The notes beneath the pieces were generated by a model. It did not search any database. It had not been told where the DNA came from and saw only the letters and a list, made by a program, of their open reading frames with translations. Of a DNA stretch of 64,000 nucleotides, positions 26,317 through 36,514 are shown one piece after another. The first letter of the stretch is position 1. Each line of letters opens with the position of its first letter. Made by a program: the position numbers and the translations under genes. The stretch is taken from contig NZ_JH556653.1 in the NCBI RefSeq assembly GCF_000179595.2, forward strand, positions 1,421,223-1,485,222, given 5' to 3'. This DNA is from Acetivibrio cellulolyticus CD2. Lineage in GTDB: Bacteria > Bacillota > Clostridia > Acetivibrionales > Acetivibrionaceae.

Positions 26317-26586
26317 TTATATATTTAAAATACTATTTAGTGCAACAATTAAACCAACCCCTGGTATACCAAGTGTTCCTATCATAAATGCTGAAACAGG
26401 ATTTAACGCTATATTAAAATTAAAGATTCCGCCAATAAAATTTATAACTAAGATTGCTACCCCACCAAGTATAGTGCTACATATCAATTTAACAATAACC
26501 TTCATAGGACCAACAAACATTCTTCCGAAAAAATACAACAGTATAATTCCTATTATATAGGAAAAAATTGTGCTATATCCTATCAT
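26317..26586 (-). CDS. bofA: Pro-sigma-K processing inhibitor BofA family protein
   Basis: 89 aa, two to three hydrophobic segments and little else. The C-terminal pattern NFIGGIFNFNIALNPVSAFMIGTLGIPGVGLIV (about 50-83, key residues the ALNP and LGIPGV motifs) is the BofA hallmark. In B. subtilis BofA sits in the outer forespore membrane and holds the SpoIVFB protease inactive until the sigma-G checkpoint. The upstream neighbour is yaaL, as in B. subtilis (recR-yaaL-bofA), though recR is not here. The Shine-Dalgarno sequence is weak. Confidence 0.9.
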   Translation of the reverse strand: MIGYSTIFSYIIGIILLYFFGRMFVGPMKVIVKLICSTILGGVAILVINFIGGIFNFNIALNPVSAFMIGTLGIPGVGLIVALNSILNI

Positions 26587-26797
26587 TTATTATCACTTCG
26601 CCCTCATATTTATTATGACCAATAACTATAGACCCTTATATAAACAGCACTGAAACCATACAATATTTATGTTTAAAAACCTACTATTAAATATATAAGT
26701 CAAGTCATAAATTTATTACAAAATGATAATAGATTATCCTATTTAGATAAAGAAAATTGGTTTTTCAAAAAAGATCCTTTTCTTTAATTAAGTTTGA

Positions 26798-27106
26798 TTA
26801 TATCTCTAATCTTATTCCTTTTTCCTTTGCTATTTTTAATAGATATTCATATCTTGCCTGATAAGCCTTTATTTTATATGTATGATAATCAATCATATCA
26901 TCCTCAACAGCATAATCAAAATCAGCGTTTGCTTTTATCCAATCCTTCTTTGCTTTCGTTATGTTATCTATAAGGTTTTGAATATCATTGACTTCGTACT
27001 TTTCTAATTCACTGTTTTCTTTTATATTGAGCGAATTCAATATTTTTTGAAATATGCCGTTTCTTTGTACTTTCGATCTTTGATACTTTTGAATATTCAA
27101 ATTCAT
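26798..27106 (-). CDS. yaaL: YaaL family (DUF2508) protein
   Basis: 102 aa from ATG 27104-27106, which follows AAGGTGAG by 4-6 bases (a GTG three codons upstream overlaps that site). Helical protein ending with the family pattern ADFDYAVEDDMIDYHTYKI and RYEYLLKIAKEKG. Function unknown in all species. It lies 211 bp upstream of bofA on the same strand; this pairing is conserved in Firmicutes. Confidence 0.82.
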   Translation of the reverse strand: MNLNIQKYQRSKVQRNGIFQKILNSLNIKENSELEKYEVNDIQNLIDNITKAKKDWIKANADFDYAVEDDMIDYHTYKIKAYQARYEYLLKIAKEKGIRLEI

Positions 27107-27552
27107 AAAACTCACCTTATACCTTTATTTTTTGTTGAACATTCTTTAATATATTATTCAAAATGGTTGTCTAAATGTTCATTTTTTATAAGTATAAGCA
27201 GAATTTTCCTAATCTATACATATATTAGAATTTTATTATTACTTTTACTTGTTCTATTACTAAAGATGCTAAATGCTAAATAATTCAACAACCACACAAC
27301 CCCATATATGTTAATACAACCCATATGTTGCATTTAAACTAAGCAAATAACCATTTAATAGGTTTACGTTTACATTTTTACATGGAAAAATGTATTGTCT
27401 TTTTTGAATAAACTTGCGATAATTATATTATGCCAAGATAAGGAACGCTATTTAGAAAAATTTACATATTACTTTTAGCGAACCTAAGATAAATATTAAC
27501 AGTCTAATATTTATAACAGGAAGGTAAATTCTATATAAAATGGAGAGTAATT
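27107..27552. other. Intergenic region upstream of the VanW-domain gene
   Basis: 446 bp between divergent genes, about 75% AT. Two similar short segments (ACAACCCCATAT near 27294 and ACAACCCATAT near 27319) form a loose direct repeat; no gene seen. A promoter is proposed at 27404-27431. Confidence 0.4.
27404..27431 (+). promoter_or_regulatory. Possible promoter of the VanW-domain gene
   Basis: TTGAAT (27404-27409), 16 bp spacer, TATTAT (27426-27431); leader of about 115 nt. Confidence 0.4.
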
Positions 27553-29298
27553 ATGACAAACCTAGAAGTACCAAAGAAAACCCTTAAACAAAAAAACAAG
27601 TTAGTTCTTATATTACTGTTAGTAATATGTCTATTATTTGCTGTAACTTCAATTTATTCTATTTCCACTTTGGCTTACAGCAAATCTTACAGTGGTATAT
27701 CTATTAACAATCAAAATGTTGGCAAAATGACTAAAGACGAAATATATTCAATGTTAAAGTCCAACTATTCGGATAAAGCCAATAATAATAAAATAACTCT
27801 AAAGTATAAAGATACAAAGAAAGAAATCAGTTTTACTCAAATAGAAGTAAAATATGATTTTGAAAAAGCTGTAAATGATGTTATGAGTGTAGGTAGAAAA
27901 GGGAATATTTTTAGCAGGCTGAGCGAAATATCCAATATCAAAAAAAGTGGAAAAGCTATTGAATTAAGTTATTCTTATAATAACGACAAGCTTAAGAGTA
28001 TCATTGATAATTTCAACAACGAAACAATTAAAAATGTTAAGGAAGTTGACCTGCTTATTGAAGACTCAAAGGTTACTATTCATACAGGCCATGCTGGCGA
28101 ACGAATTGATACTAACGATATATATAAAACCGTTGATGAATCAATTAAATCATGCTCAAATGTGGATCATGAAGTTCCAATTATAACAACTTCTCCAAGC
28201 AGCATCAACATTGATGATATATATAATAAAATATGCACTGAGCCAATAGATGCAAAGGCAAAATTGGACGGAAATAGTATTTCAATAGTTCCTCATTCAA
28301 AAGGAAGATCTATTGATAAAGCCGAGTTAATGAGTATTATAAATGAAATTGAGAAAACACCTGATACTGATAGAATTCTTCCAGTTAAGTTTGTTGAAGC
28401 TAAAATAACAACATCAGTATTTAAAGCTAAACTTTTTAAAGATACTCTTGCATCGTCAAGTACAAGGTTTTCTACAGCTACTGCAATTGACGCTAATAGA
28501 GGTGTTAATATAAAGCTAGCAGCTTCAAAAATAAACGGTAAAATACTATTACCCGGTCAAACATTTTCTTTTAATGAAGTTGTAGGACCTAGAACAGCAG
28601 ATAGAGGCTATCAAATTGCTCATGTTTATAAGGGCGGTAAAATTGTTGATGATATAGGAGGAGGTATTTGTCAGGTATCTACAACCCTATACAACGCAAC
28701 ACTTAAGGCAGACCTTCAAACAGTATCAAGAAAGAATCACATGTTTACTGTAGGATATGTTCCTTTTGGTCAGGACGCTGCTGTATCTTATGGAGCAACT
28801 GATTTCAAGTTTAAAAACAATACCTCAATGCCTATAAAAGTTCAAGTAAACATTACCAGCGACAATCGTATTGCATTTTCTCTTTTGGGTACAAATGAAA
28901 ATCCTAATAAAACAATAGAAATAAGTAATGTTCAAATAAGTACTACACCAGCTCCAGTTACGTATGTAGATGACCCTACAATGCCTCAGGGAAAAACAGT
29001 TGTTATTAGTAAAGGAATGACAGGGTATGTAATTGATACTTATAAAATAGTTAAAATTGGTGGTGAGGTTGCGAGCAAGACAAAAATCCACAGGAGTACC
29101 TATACTACTTTGGCCAAAAAGGTAAAAAGAGGTACAAAAAAAGTTTCTCAAACTACAACAGCTCCTGCACCTTCTGCAACCAAAGCTCCTGAAGTAGTTA
29201 TTCCAGCTTCTGAAGGTACTGTTGACGCTCCAGTTGCTGATACCCCTGTTGAAGCCCCAGCCAATACTCCAGCTACTAGTGCTGATGGAACGGTTTAA
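27553..29298 (+). CDS. VanW family cell-wall protein with PG-binding-4 repeats and G5 domain
   Basis: 581 aa. An N-terminal signal anchor (about 17-40) is followed by two peptidoglycan-binding-4-type domains (about 45-290; ISINNQNVGKMTKDEIYSML starts the first), a VanW domain (about 300-450; marks RFSTATAIDANRGVNIKLAA, LLPGQTFSFNEVVGPRT, GGGICQVSTTLYNATL) and a G5 domain (about 475-535). The last 45 residues are Ala/Pro/Thr-rich with no motif, resembling a wall-spanning tail. VanW proteins occur in some vancomycin clusters, but most clostridial homologues, like this one, are outside such clusters and of unknown wall function. It stands alone between a promoter-containing gap and a strong terminator. 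Confidence 0.88.
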   Translation: MTNLEVPKKTLKQKNKLVLILLLVICLLFAVTSIYSISTLAYSKSYSGISINNQNVGKMTKDEIYSMLKSNYSDKANNNKITLKYKDTKKEISFTQIEVKYDFEKAVNDVMSVGRKGNIFSRLSEISNIKKSGKAIELSYSYNNDKLKSIIDNFNNETIKNVKEVDLLIEDSKVTIHTGHAGERIDTNDIYKTVDESIKSCSNVDHEVPIITTSPSSINIDDIYNKICTEPIDAKAKLDGNSISIVPHSKGRSIDKAELMSIINEIEKTPDTDRILPVKFVEAKITTSVFKAKLFKDTLASSSTRFSTATAIDANRGVNIKLAASKINGKILLPGQTFSFNEVVGPRTADRGYQIAHVYKGGKIVDDIGGGICQVSTTLYNATLKADLQTVSRKNHMFTVGYVPFGQDAAVSYGATDFKFKNNTSMPIKVQVNITSDNRIAFSLLGTNENPNKTIEISNVQISTTPAPVTYVDDPTMPQGKTVVISKGMTGYVIDTYKIVKIGGEVASKTKIHRSTYTTLAKKVKRGTKKVSQTTTAPAPSATKAPEVVIPASEGTVDAPVADTPVEAPANTPATSADGTV

Positions 29299-29374
29299 TC
29301 ATCATTTACTAAGGAATAGTGAAAGTTATATTTTCAGCACTCTTAAACATCAATAGAAAATGGCATTTGCTTAT

Positions 29375-29431
29375 AAAATGATTCCTTTATAGTAATAGAT
29401 AAAAAGTCTGATATTATAAAGGAATCATTTT
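29375..29431. terminator. Bidirectional terminator
   Basis: Seventeen-base-pair perfect stem, arms 29375-29391 and 29415-29431, starting AAAATGATTCC and T-rich after each side; serves the VanW gene and the convergent YflT-like gene. Confidence 0.88.
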
Positions 29432-29475
29432 CAATTTTTACAATAGATTTAACTTAATGCTAGCTATCTATATTT

Positions 29476-29985
29476 TTAGTAACTATCTACGCTAACTGCT
29501 CCATTACTTCTTAATATGGTGCCAATCTGTGACACCTTGTCATCATCAGTCTTCATGCTAAATAGTATTTTACCAGCCTTTATATCAGTCTCGTACTGAC
29601 GGCTTTTATTTTCCGGAATTCCTAAATCAACAAGCCCCCCAACTACTCCACCTGTTACCGCGCCTGATAATAACCCTGTAATTGGACCTGCAGCTGCGAT
29701 TATACCTAACCCTGGAATTACCATACTTCCTGCACCTATTAGCAATCCTGCAAGCCCACCTAATATTCCACCTGTAATTACACCATCAGATATATTGTCA
29801 TTAACACCTTTTGGGCTTGTTCCCATATTAAATCCCGTTGTTGTGTTGTTACCTTCATAACCTTCATCTTTATTCTTAGCAATTATTGAAATATCATCTG
29901 TCCTAAGCCCTTGGTCTTTAATTTGCTTAGCTGCATTCTCAGCATTTGAATAATTATCAAAAATTGCTGCAACTGTTCTTGACAT
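29476..29985 (-). CDS. General stress protein 17M-like (YflT domain) protein
   Basis: 169 aa from ATG 29983-29985, 7 bases after AGGAGG; an upstream in-frame ATG has no site. N-terminal YflT-type domain (RTVAAIFDNYSNAENAAKQI, DDISIIAKNK), then a glycine-rich hydrophobic middle (about 75-135, GGILGGLAGLLIGAGSMVIP and GAVTGGVVGGLVDLG) that may insert in or associate with the membrane, then a return to the same alpha/beta fold (YETDIKAGKILFSMKTDDD). Related proteins are general-stress proteins in bacilli; role here unknown. Confidence 0.8.
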   Translation of the reverse strand: MSRTVAAIFDNYSNAENAAKQIKDQGLRTDDISIIAKNKDEGYEGNNTTTGFNMGTSPKGVNDNISDGVITGGILGGLAGLLIGAGSMVIPGLGIIAAAGPITGLLSGAVTGGVVGGLVDLGIPENKSRQYETDIKAGKILFSMKTDDDKVSQIGTILRSNGAVSVDSY

Positions 29986-30254
29986 TTCTATACCTCCTAT
30001 AAGTAAGTTTTGATAATGAACTACTACCTCCCTCAATTATTTTCATCCGAAGCTTACTTTTTCAAAAAGTCCACATGAAATTTAAAAGCATTAGTTCATT
30101 TATCCTTATAAATAGCATTAGTTATAAGAGACTATTTTATTCGTTGGTTTCAAAATCCTCAAAATGTAACTTTTTTTTAATATTATTTGCTACCACATAG
30201 TGTATAATTAAATTATGCTAATTTTAAATATACTAAGGGGTGTTACATAAACAA

Positions 30255-30824
30255 ATGAAAAAAGCTGTAAATATTATAATTGTGTTCACTATGTTGATTA
30301 TTTTAATCACAAATACAAGCGCTTCCTCTAATGTTTCTGTAATGGAACAAAATGCAAATTCTATTGTCAAGCTTGGGATTATGAAAGGATACGAAGACGG
30401 ATCTCTTAAACTTGATAATAAAATTAAAAGAAGTGAATTTATTACTTTGATCGTAAAAATGATGGCATACGACAAAGATACCAATCTAGACAGCATAAAC
30501 ATCAACTTTACAGATCTAAAGAAAAAGCATTGGGCCTATACTAATATTAGCCTTGCACTAAAATATAAGCTTGTTACAGGATATCCGGATAACACTATTG
30601 CACCAGATAAAGATGTTACTTATGCAGAAGCATTGGCGGTGGTTATAAGGGCCTTAGGGTATGAGAAAACTTTAACTGGAAAGTGGCCTAACAATGTAGT
30701 TAACAAAGGCATTGAGCTTGGACTTAATAAAAATCTTTCATTAGACGCCAACCACCAATTAACACGTGGGGAAATGTCCGTAATTGTTTATAATGCATTG
30801 ACAGTAAACTTTGCAACTAACTGA
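30255..30824 (+). CDS. S-layer homology (SLH) domain protein
   Basis: 189 aa from ATG 30255; AAGGGG (30235-30240) is 14 bases upstream, farther than usual, so the start is less sure. N-terminal signal peptide with cleavage near NTSASS (about 22-27), then three SLH repeats filling the rest: SIVKLGIMKGYEDGSLKLDN, then FTDLKKKHWAYTNISLALKY and LVTGYPDNTIAPDKDVTYAE, then a last partial repeat with LTRGEMSVIVYNAL. SLH domains bind pyruvylated secondary cell-wall polymers. There is no other domain, so it is a small wall-bound protein, perhaps a wall-anchor cap or minor S-layer component. Confidence 0.85.
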   Translation: MKKAVNIIIVFTMLIILITNTSASSNVSVMEQNANSIVKLGIMKGYEDGSLKLDNKIKRSEFITLIVKMMAYDKDTNLDSININFTDLKKKHWAYTNISLALKYKLVTGYPDNTIAPDKDVTYAEALAVVIRALGYEKTLTGKWPNNVVNKGIELGLNKNLSLDANHQLTRGEMSVIVYNALTVNFATN

Positions 30825-30870
30825 TTTGAATTACAACTAGAATAAGTTTTTTTAGTATATTGTATTCATT

Positions 30871-30907
30871 AAATAAAGTTGCTAATATAATACTAGCAAC
30901 TTTATTT
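30871..30907 (+). terminator. Terminator of the SLH gene
   Basis: Fourteen-base-pair perfect stem (30871-30884 with 30894-30907) with a T/A-rich tail, 46 bp after the stop. Confidence 0.8.
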
Positions 30908-30999
30908 ATATTATTTCCCAAAAGGTTGTTTATATAATATCTTCTTATTATGTATTTTTAAATTGATGCTGTAATATCTTATACGCTTAGGAGTATGAA

Positions 31000-31500
31000 A
31001 TGCAATTAGAAGGAATTCTATTTTTACTAATAATATTAATAATACCTATTATATCAATATTTTCAAACGATACTGCCTTTTTTATAATTCTTTCATTGGT
31101 TTTATCTTTTTTATCTGCGAAAAACATTCTTTCGACTTTTTTTCACATAGTTAGTGGAGATGATGATGAAACAAAAGAATTACTCGAAGAAATTGAAGAG
31201 ACCATTGATTTGGACTTTCAAAAAATAGAAAAAGGATTAAAGATATCAAAAGCACTAGTAATTATTTTATTTTTTATATATAGTACCTTTTTTATGGATT
31301 TATTTATATTTAAAATAGTCACATCTTTTATAATTGTTTACTGGTTGCGTTATATTGTTGACACTATTAAATCCAAAACGGAAGATGAAAAAGTCTCTTC
31401 TGATAGTCAAAGTCCTTTTTTCGAACAGGCACTAAGTCTTTTGATTAATATATTAAGTTTGGTTACAATCGTAGTAACAGCCCTTAATAAATTTTTTTAA
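31000..31500 (+). CDS. Uncharacterised membrane protein
   Basis: 166 aa, AGGAG six bases before ATG. Not recognised. Two hydrophobic segments at the N-terminus (about 5-48), an acidic cytoplasmic-looking stretch (DDDETKELLEEIEETIDLDF, about 54-73), two more segments (about 84-125), a polar loop and a final segment (about 143-163). The topology suggests about five membrane helices with one charged loop. No motif or informative neighbour. Confidence 0.65.
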   Translation: MQLEGILFLLIILIIPIISIFSNDTAFFIILSLVLSFLSAKNILSTFFHIVSGDDDETKELLEEIEETIDLDFQKIEKGLKISKALVIILFFIYSTFFMDLFIFKIVTSFIIVYWLRYIVDTIKSKTEDEKVSSDSQSPFFEQALSLLINILSLVTIVVTALNKFF

Positions 31501-31649
31501 ATAGATATATTAAGCACAAATTATTATATAATTTATCTTCGCACTTTGTGATGACTTTTGGAATTCACCTCTATATTAGTTAAAATTGTTGTTTTTGCAA
31601 GTACAACTATTCTAAATTGCAAAATTTTAAACTTTTTTCAATATTAATA

Positions 31650-31679
31650 TTGAATTTATAAATATGTTTGTGCTATAAT
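31650..31679 (+). promoter_or_regulatory. Promoter of gltBD
   Basis: TTGAAT (31650-31655), 18 bp spacer, extended -10 TGCTATAAT (31671-31679). It gives a leader of about 205 nt before gltB. Confidence 0.75.
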
Positions 31680-31685
31680 GAAAAA

Positions 31686-31799
31686 AACATAAGAGTTTTA
31701 TAAGGTTTCGACCTATAAACGTGGCAATGATGCTTTGATTTTAAGTAAGCAAGCGTACTCAATGGCGAGGATGACTACTTCGTTGAGTGCGCTTTTTTT
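31686..31799 (+). promoter_or_regulatory. Structured gltB leader with attenuator-like terminator
   Basis: Between the promoter and gltB there is a small AGGT-TTCG-ACCT hairpin near 31703-31715, a stretch with GGCAATGATGC, and then a complete intrinsic terminator: AAGCGTACTCAATG (31751-31764) pairs with CGTTGAGTGCGCTT (31781-31794) except single mismatches, followed by a T7 run to 31799. A terminator placed before the gene implies regulated read-through. The leader does not match any riboswitch class I can recall (not glnA, glycine, T-box or SAM type), so the ligand or factor is unknown. Confidence 0.6.
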
Positions 31800-31892
31800 A
31801 TACCAAAATCAATTTTGCAAGTTTATGTTTTATATATTTCATTTTTATTTATATTATATAAAATTATGTGTTTATGGAAAGGGTGTATAACA

Positions 31893-34800
31893 ATGAAGAA
31901 TTATGGATTACCCTCAAAACAAGGTTTATATGATCCTCAGTTTGAGCATGATGCCTGTGGAATCGGTTTTGTTGTTAATATAAAGGGGAAAAAATCTCAT
32001 GAGATAGTTGAACAGGCATTAACTATCCTTATAAATCTCACTCATCGTGGTGGAAGTGGTTCAGAATCCAACACAGGTGATGGTGCTGGTTTATTAATCC
32101 AGATACCTCATAAGTTCTTTACTAAAGAATGTTCAAAGCAGGGAATTAACCTTCCGGAGCCTGGCAAATACGGAGTTGGAATGGTATTTCTGCCTACTGA
32201 TGAAAATAAAAGAAAAGCTATGGAAAAATACATTGAAAATATTATTATTGAGGAAGGTCAAAGCCTTTTAGGCTGGAGAGACTTAAACCTTGATGATACA
32301 TCATTAGGGAGCGTTGCTTTATCAGCAAAACCTTTTATTCGTCAATTGTTTATTGGTAAAAGCTCCGAACTTGAAACAGAAATTTCTTTTGAAAGAAGAC
32401 TTTATGTTATAAGAAAACGCATTGAAAGGTATGCTCTTGACAACAGTGAATACGTATATTTCGCTAGTCTTTCATCCAGAACTATAGTGTACAAAGGTAT
32501 GCTTACATCAGATCAGGTTGAACAGTTTTATAGCGAGCTAGCAGATAATGATGTTGAATCTGCTCTTGCACTTGTTCACTCAAGATACAGCACGAATACC
32601 TTCCCAAGCTGGGAAAGAGCGCATCCAAACCGTTATATAATTCATAATGGAGAAATTAACACTCTTAGAGGAAATGTAAATTGGATGAACGCAAGACAAT
32701 CACTTTTGGAATCTCAGCATTTTGGAGATAGTATCGAAAAGATACTTCCAATAATAAATCCAGACGGAAGTGACTCTGCGATGTTTGATAACTGTCTCGA
32801 ATTTATGGCACTATCAGGGCGTTCTCTCCCACATGCTGTTATGATGATGATACCGGAGCCATGGTCTAATCATGAAAGTATGAGTGACGAAAAGAAGGCT
32901 TTCTATGAATACCACAGCTGTCTCATGGAGCCATGGGATGGTCCAGCTGCAATAGCATTTACCGATGGCTCAAAAGTTGGAGCTGTTTTAGACAGGAATG
33001 GTCTTCGTCCCGCACGTTACTATGTTACAACAGATGATCTTGTTATATTGGCATCTGAAGTTGGTGTCCTTGACATACCACCAGAAAATATAATCAGCAA
33101 GGAACGCTTACAACCTGGAAGAATGCTTCTTATAGACACTACTGAGGGACGAATCATAACTGATGATGAAATAAAGAATACTATTGTATCTAAACAGCCT
33201 TACCGTAGCTGGCTTAATGAACATTTATTAAATTTGGACAGTTTACCTGAAGCACCAAGTGTAATAGAGACAAATCATGAAACTGTGCTTTTAAGACAAA
33301 AAGCTTTCGGATATACCTATGAGGATCTTAATTCAACTCTACTGCCAATGGCTAAAGATGGAGTGGATCCAATTGGAGCAATGGGTACTGACATACCTTT
33401 AGCTGTTTTATCCGATAAGCCACAGTTATTATATAACTATTTTAAGCAACTTTTTGCACAGGTTACCAACCCACCTATTGACGCTATTAGGGAAGATATA
33501 ATTACAAGCACCGATACAATGATGGGCTCTGAAGGTAATCTAATTAACCCTATACCTGAAAGCTGCAGGCAGATAAAAATTAAAAACCCTATAATAGATA
33601 ACCATCAGCTTGAAAAGTTGCGCCATATTGATAAATCCGGATTTAAATCGGTTGATTTATCTATACTATATAGTGTGAGCGAAGGCGGTCAAGCTCTCGA
33701 AAATGCAATGGAAGATTTATTTAATTCTGCAGATTCTGCCATCGCCAGCGGAGCGAATATATTAATTTTATCCGACAGAGGCATAAACAATAACAACGCG
33801 GCAATTCCAGCTTTATTGGCTGTTTCCGGATTACATCATCACCTTATTAAAACAGGCACAAGAACATCTGTCAGTATTGTACTTGAATCCGGAGAGCCAA
33901 GAGAAATACACCATTTTTGTCTCCTGATTGGTTATGGGGCATCAGCAATTAATCCATACCTAGCTTTAGAATCGATTGATCATATGATAAACCAGGGTTT
34001 ACTTGTTGGTACTGACTATCATACCGCCGCTCATAAGTATTTAAAAGCTTGTAAAAAAGGCGTAGTTAAAGTACTTTCAAAAATGGGTATTTCAACTATA
34101 CAAAGTTATCAGGCTGCCCAAATTTTTGAAGCTATTGGTTTATCAGAAGACTTTATTAATAAATATTTTACTTCAACTGCTACAAGAATAGGCGGATTGG
34201 GAATAAATGAAGTGGCTGAGGAAATCAAACTGAGGCACATTGCTGCATTTGATGAACGCTTGTCTGAGATTTCCTTAGATGCCGGAGGAACAAATAAATG
34301 GCGTGCAGATGGTGAGTACCATATGTACAACCCTGAAACTGTTCATAAACTACAGATCGCTTGCAGATCTGGAAGCTATGAGCAATTCAAGGAATTTTCA
34401 AAATTAATAACAGACCAAACTCAGAAACTTTGTACCATTAGAGGGCTTATGGATTTTAAGGTTCGTAATCCAATACCTTTAGATGAAGTCGAATCTGTAG
34501 AGTCAATATGCAAGAGATTTAAAAGCGGAGCTATGTCATATGGTTCAATAAGCCAAGAGGCACATGAGAGCCTTGCTATCGCTATGAACCGCATTGGCGG
34601 TAAGAGTAATACAGGTGAAGGCGGCGAAGATCCTGCCAGGTTTATACCTGATGCAAACGGTGATTCCAGATGCAGTGCCATAAAGCAGGTTGCATCCGGA
34701 AGATTTGGAGTTACAAGCAACTATCTTGTAAATGCTAAAGAAATTCAAATAAAAATGGCACAGGGAGCAAAACCTGGAGAAGGTGGACAGTTGCCTGGAC

Positions 34801-36473
34801 GTAAGGTTTATCCATGGATTGCTAAGGTTAGGGGTTCAACTCCTGGTGTTGGTTTGATATCTCCACCACCTCACCATGATATATATTCCATTGAAGACCT
34901 TGCAGAACTTATACATGACCTTAAAAATGCAAATAGAGATGCTAGAATAAATGTAAAGCTTGTTTCTGAAGTAGGTGTAGGAACAATTGCTGCAGGTGTG
35001 GCAAAAGGAAAGGCAGATGTTGTATTGATAAGTGGATATGACGGAGGTACAGGCGCATCTCCACGTACAAGTATAAAGCATGCCGGTCTGCCATGGGAAT
35101 TAGGTCTAGCTGAGACACATCAGACTTTATTGTTAAACAACTTGAGAAGCCGTATAGTTGTTGAAACTGACGGTAAACTTCTAACAGGAAGAGACGTAGC
35201 AATTGCAGCATTGCTAGGTGCGGAAGAATTTGGTTTTGCTACAGCTCCATTAATTGTACTTGGTTGCGTTATGATGAGAGTGTGCAACCTCGATACTTGT
35301 CCTGTAGGAGTGGCAACACAAAACCCTGAACTTAGAAAGAAATTTGCTGGAAACCCTGACCATGTTGTAAACTTCTTTAAGTTTATTGCACAGGAACTCC
35401 GTGAAATTATGGCAGAACTCGGCTTTAGAACTATAAACGAGATGATAGGTAGAACAGATGTACTTGAAGCCTCTACAGCTATTAACCACTGGAAAACTAA
35501 AGGCATAGATATATCAAAAATTTTATATAGTCCGGAAACATCAAAAGATGCAAGCATGTACTGCACACAAAGTCAGGATCATGAGCTTGAAAAATCTCTT
35601 GATATGGCTGAACTCTTAACTATATGTGAACCTGCTATATCTGCTAAGGAAAAAGTAAGAGCTATACTTCCTATTAAGAACACTAACCGTGTTGTAGGTA
35701 CAATACTTGGTAGCGAAATTACCAAAAAATACGGTGCAGAAGGACTGCCAGAAGATACAATCAGCCTTCATTTTCAAGGTTCAGCAGGTCAAAGTTTTGG
35801 AGCTTTTGTACCAAAAGGAATGACTTTATCACTTGAAGGCGATACCAATGACTATATAGGTAAAGGTCTGTCAGGGGGCAAAATAATTGTATATCCTCCT
35901 AAGGTTTCTACATTTAAGCCTAATGAAAACATTATTATAGGTAATGTTGCCTTCTATGGTGCAACAAGTGGAGAAGCATACATCAGAGGTATAGGTGGAG
36001 AAAGATTCTGCGTAAGAAATAGTGGAGTAAATGCTGTTGTCGAAGGTGTAGGAGATCATGGTTGCGAATATATGACAGGAGGAACAGTTGTTGTCCTAGG
36101 AAAAACCGGAAGAAACTTTGCAGCTGGTATGTCAGGCGGAATATGTTATGTACTTGACGAAAGTGGTGACTTCGATAGTAGATGTAATAAAGAAATGGTC
36201 GGCTTAGAGAAAGTAGTAGATGATGATGAGGCAAATAATTTAAAAATGATGATTCAAAAGCATTTTGACTATACAAACAGTGATGTAGCAAAAGGAATTC
36301 TAGATAATTGGAATAGCATGGTTGGTAAATTTGTTAAGGTAATGCCTATAGATTACAAAAGAATGCTTCAAGCAATAAAACAGATTTCCGATCAGGGTAT
36401 TACTGGTGAAGATGCATTAATGGCAGCCTTTAATGCTAATAACAAAGACCTTGCCCGTGTTAGCGGAAACTAA
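31893..36473 (+). CDS. gltB: Glutamate synthase, large (alpha) subunit
   Basis: 1526 aa from ATG 31893 (AAGGGTG 7 bases upstream; a longer in-frame extension to 31815 lacks a site and starts just after the leader terminator). It makes two glutamates from glutamine and 2-oxoglutarate. Order: class II glutamine amidotransferase domain with nucleophile Cys22 in [10 protein letters not shown] (about 22 residues would be removed to expose it), central domain, FMN-binding TIM barrel (about 840-1200; [14 protein letters not shown] [14 protein letters not shown] and [12 protein letters not shown]), 3Fe-4S Cys ligands in [11 protein letters not shown] (about 1130-1140), and the C-terminal GXGXG beta-helix with repeated Gly motifs. 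Co-transcribed with gltD, which begins 41 bp downstream. Confidence 0.96.
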   Translation: MKNYGLPSKQGLYDPQFEHDACGIGFVVNIKGKKSHEIVEQALTILINLTHRGGSGSESNTGDGAGLLIQIPHKFFTKECSKQGINLPEPGKYGVGMVFLPTDENKRKAMEKYIENIIIEEGQSLLGWRDLNLDDTSLGSVALSAKPFIRQLFIGKSSELETEISFERRLYVIRKRIERYALDNSEYVYFASLSSRTIVYKGMLTSDQVEQFYSELADNDVESALALVHSRYSTNTFPSWERAHPNRYIIHNGEINTLRGNVNWMNARQSLLESQHFGDSIEKILPIINPDGSDSAMFDNCLEFMALSGRSLPHAVMMMIPEPWSNHESMSDEKKAFYEYHSCLMEPWDGPAAIAFTDGSKVGAVLDRNGLRPARYYVTTDDLVILASEVGVLDIPPENIISKERLQPGRMLLIDTTEGRIITDDEIKNTIVSKQPYRSWLNEHLLNLDSLPEAPSVIETNHETVLLRQKAFGYTYEDLNSTLLPMAKDGVDPIGAMGTDIPLAVLSDKPQLLYNYFKQLFAQVTNPPIDAIREDIITSTDTMMGSEGNLINPIPESCRQIKIKNPIIDNHQLEKLRHIDKSGFKSVDLSILYSVSEGGQALENAMEDLFNSADSAIASGANILILSDRGINNNNAAIPALLAVSGLHHHLIKTGTRTSVSIVLESGEPREIHHFCLLIGYGASAINPYLALESIDHMINQGLLVGTDYHTAAHKYLKACKKGVVKVLSKMGISTIQSYQAAQIFEAIGLSEDFINKYFTSTATRIGGLGINEVAEEIKLRHIAAFDERLSEISLDAGGTNKWRADGEYHMYNPETVHKLQIACRSGSYEQFKEFSKLITDQTQKLCTIRGLMDFKVRNPIPLDEVESVESICKRFKSGAMSYGSISQEAHESLAIAMNRIGGKSNTGEGGEDPARFIPDANGDSRCSAIKQVASGRFGVTSNYLVNAKEIQIKMAQGAKPGEGGQLPGRKVYPWIAKVRGSTPGVGLISPPPHHDIYSIEDLAELIHDLKNANRDARINVKLVSEVGVGTIAAGVAKGKADVVLISGYDGGTGASPRTSIKHAGLPWELGLAETHQTLLLNNLRSRIVVETDGKLLTGRDVAIAALLGAEEFGFATAPLIVLGCVMMRVCNLDTCPVGVATQNPELRKKFAGNPDHVVNFFKFIAQELREIMAELGFRTINEMIGRTDVLEASTAINHWKTKGIDISKILYSPETSKDASMYCTQSQDHELEKSLDMAELLTICEPAISAKEKVRAILPIKNTNRVVGTILGSEITKKYGAEGLPEDTISLHFQGSAGQSFGAFVPKGMTLSLEGDTNDYIGKGLSGGKIIVYPPKVSTFKPNENIIIGNVAFYGATSGEAYIRGIGGERFCVRNSGVNAVVEGVGDHGCEYMTGGTVVVLGKTGRNFAAGMSGGICYVLDESGDFDSRCNKEMVGLEKVVDDDEANNLKMMIQKHFDYTNSDVAKGILDNWNSMVGKFVKVMPIDYKRMLQAIKQISDQGITGEDALMAAFNANNKDLARVSGN

Positions 36474-36514
36474 AAATCTTTTGTAGTCTATTATAGGGAA
36501 TTGGAGGAATTACA

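Noticed and set aside
27290..27335. Two similar ACAACCC-CATAT-TGTT segments suggesting a CRISPR-like or operator repeat
   Set aside because: Only two imperfect copies, no regular spacing, no cas genes; at most a weak operator.
31686..31800. gltB leader as a glutamine (glnA) or c-di-GMP riboswitch
   Set aside because: The conserved core sequences of those classes are not present; kept as an unassigned leader instead.
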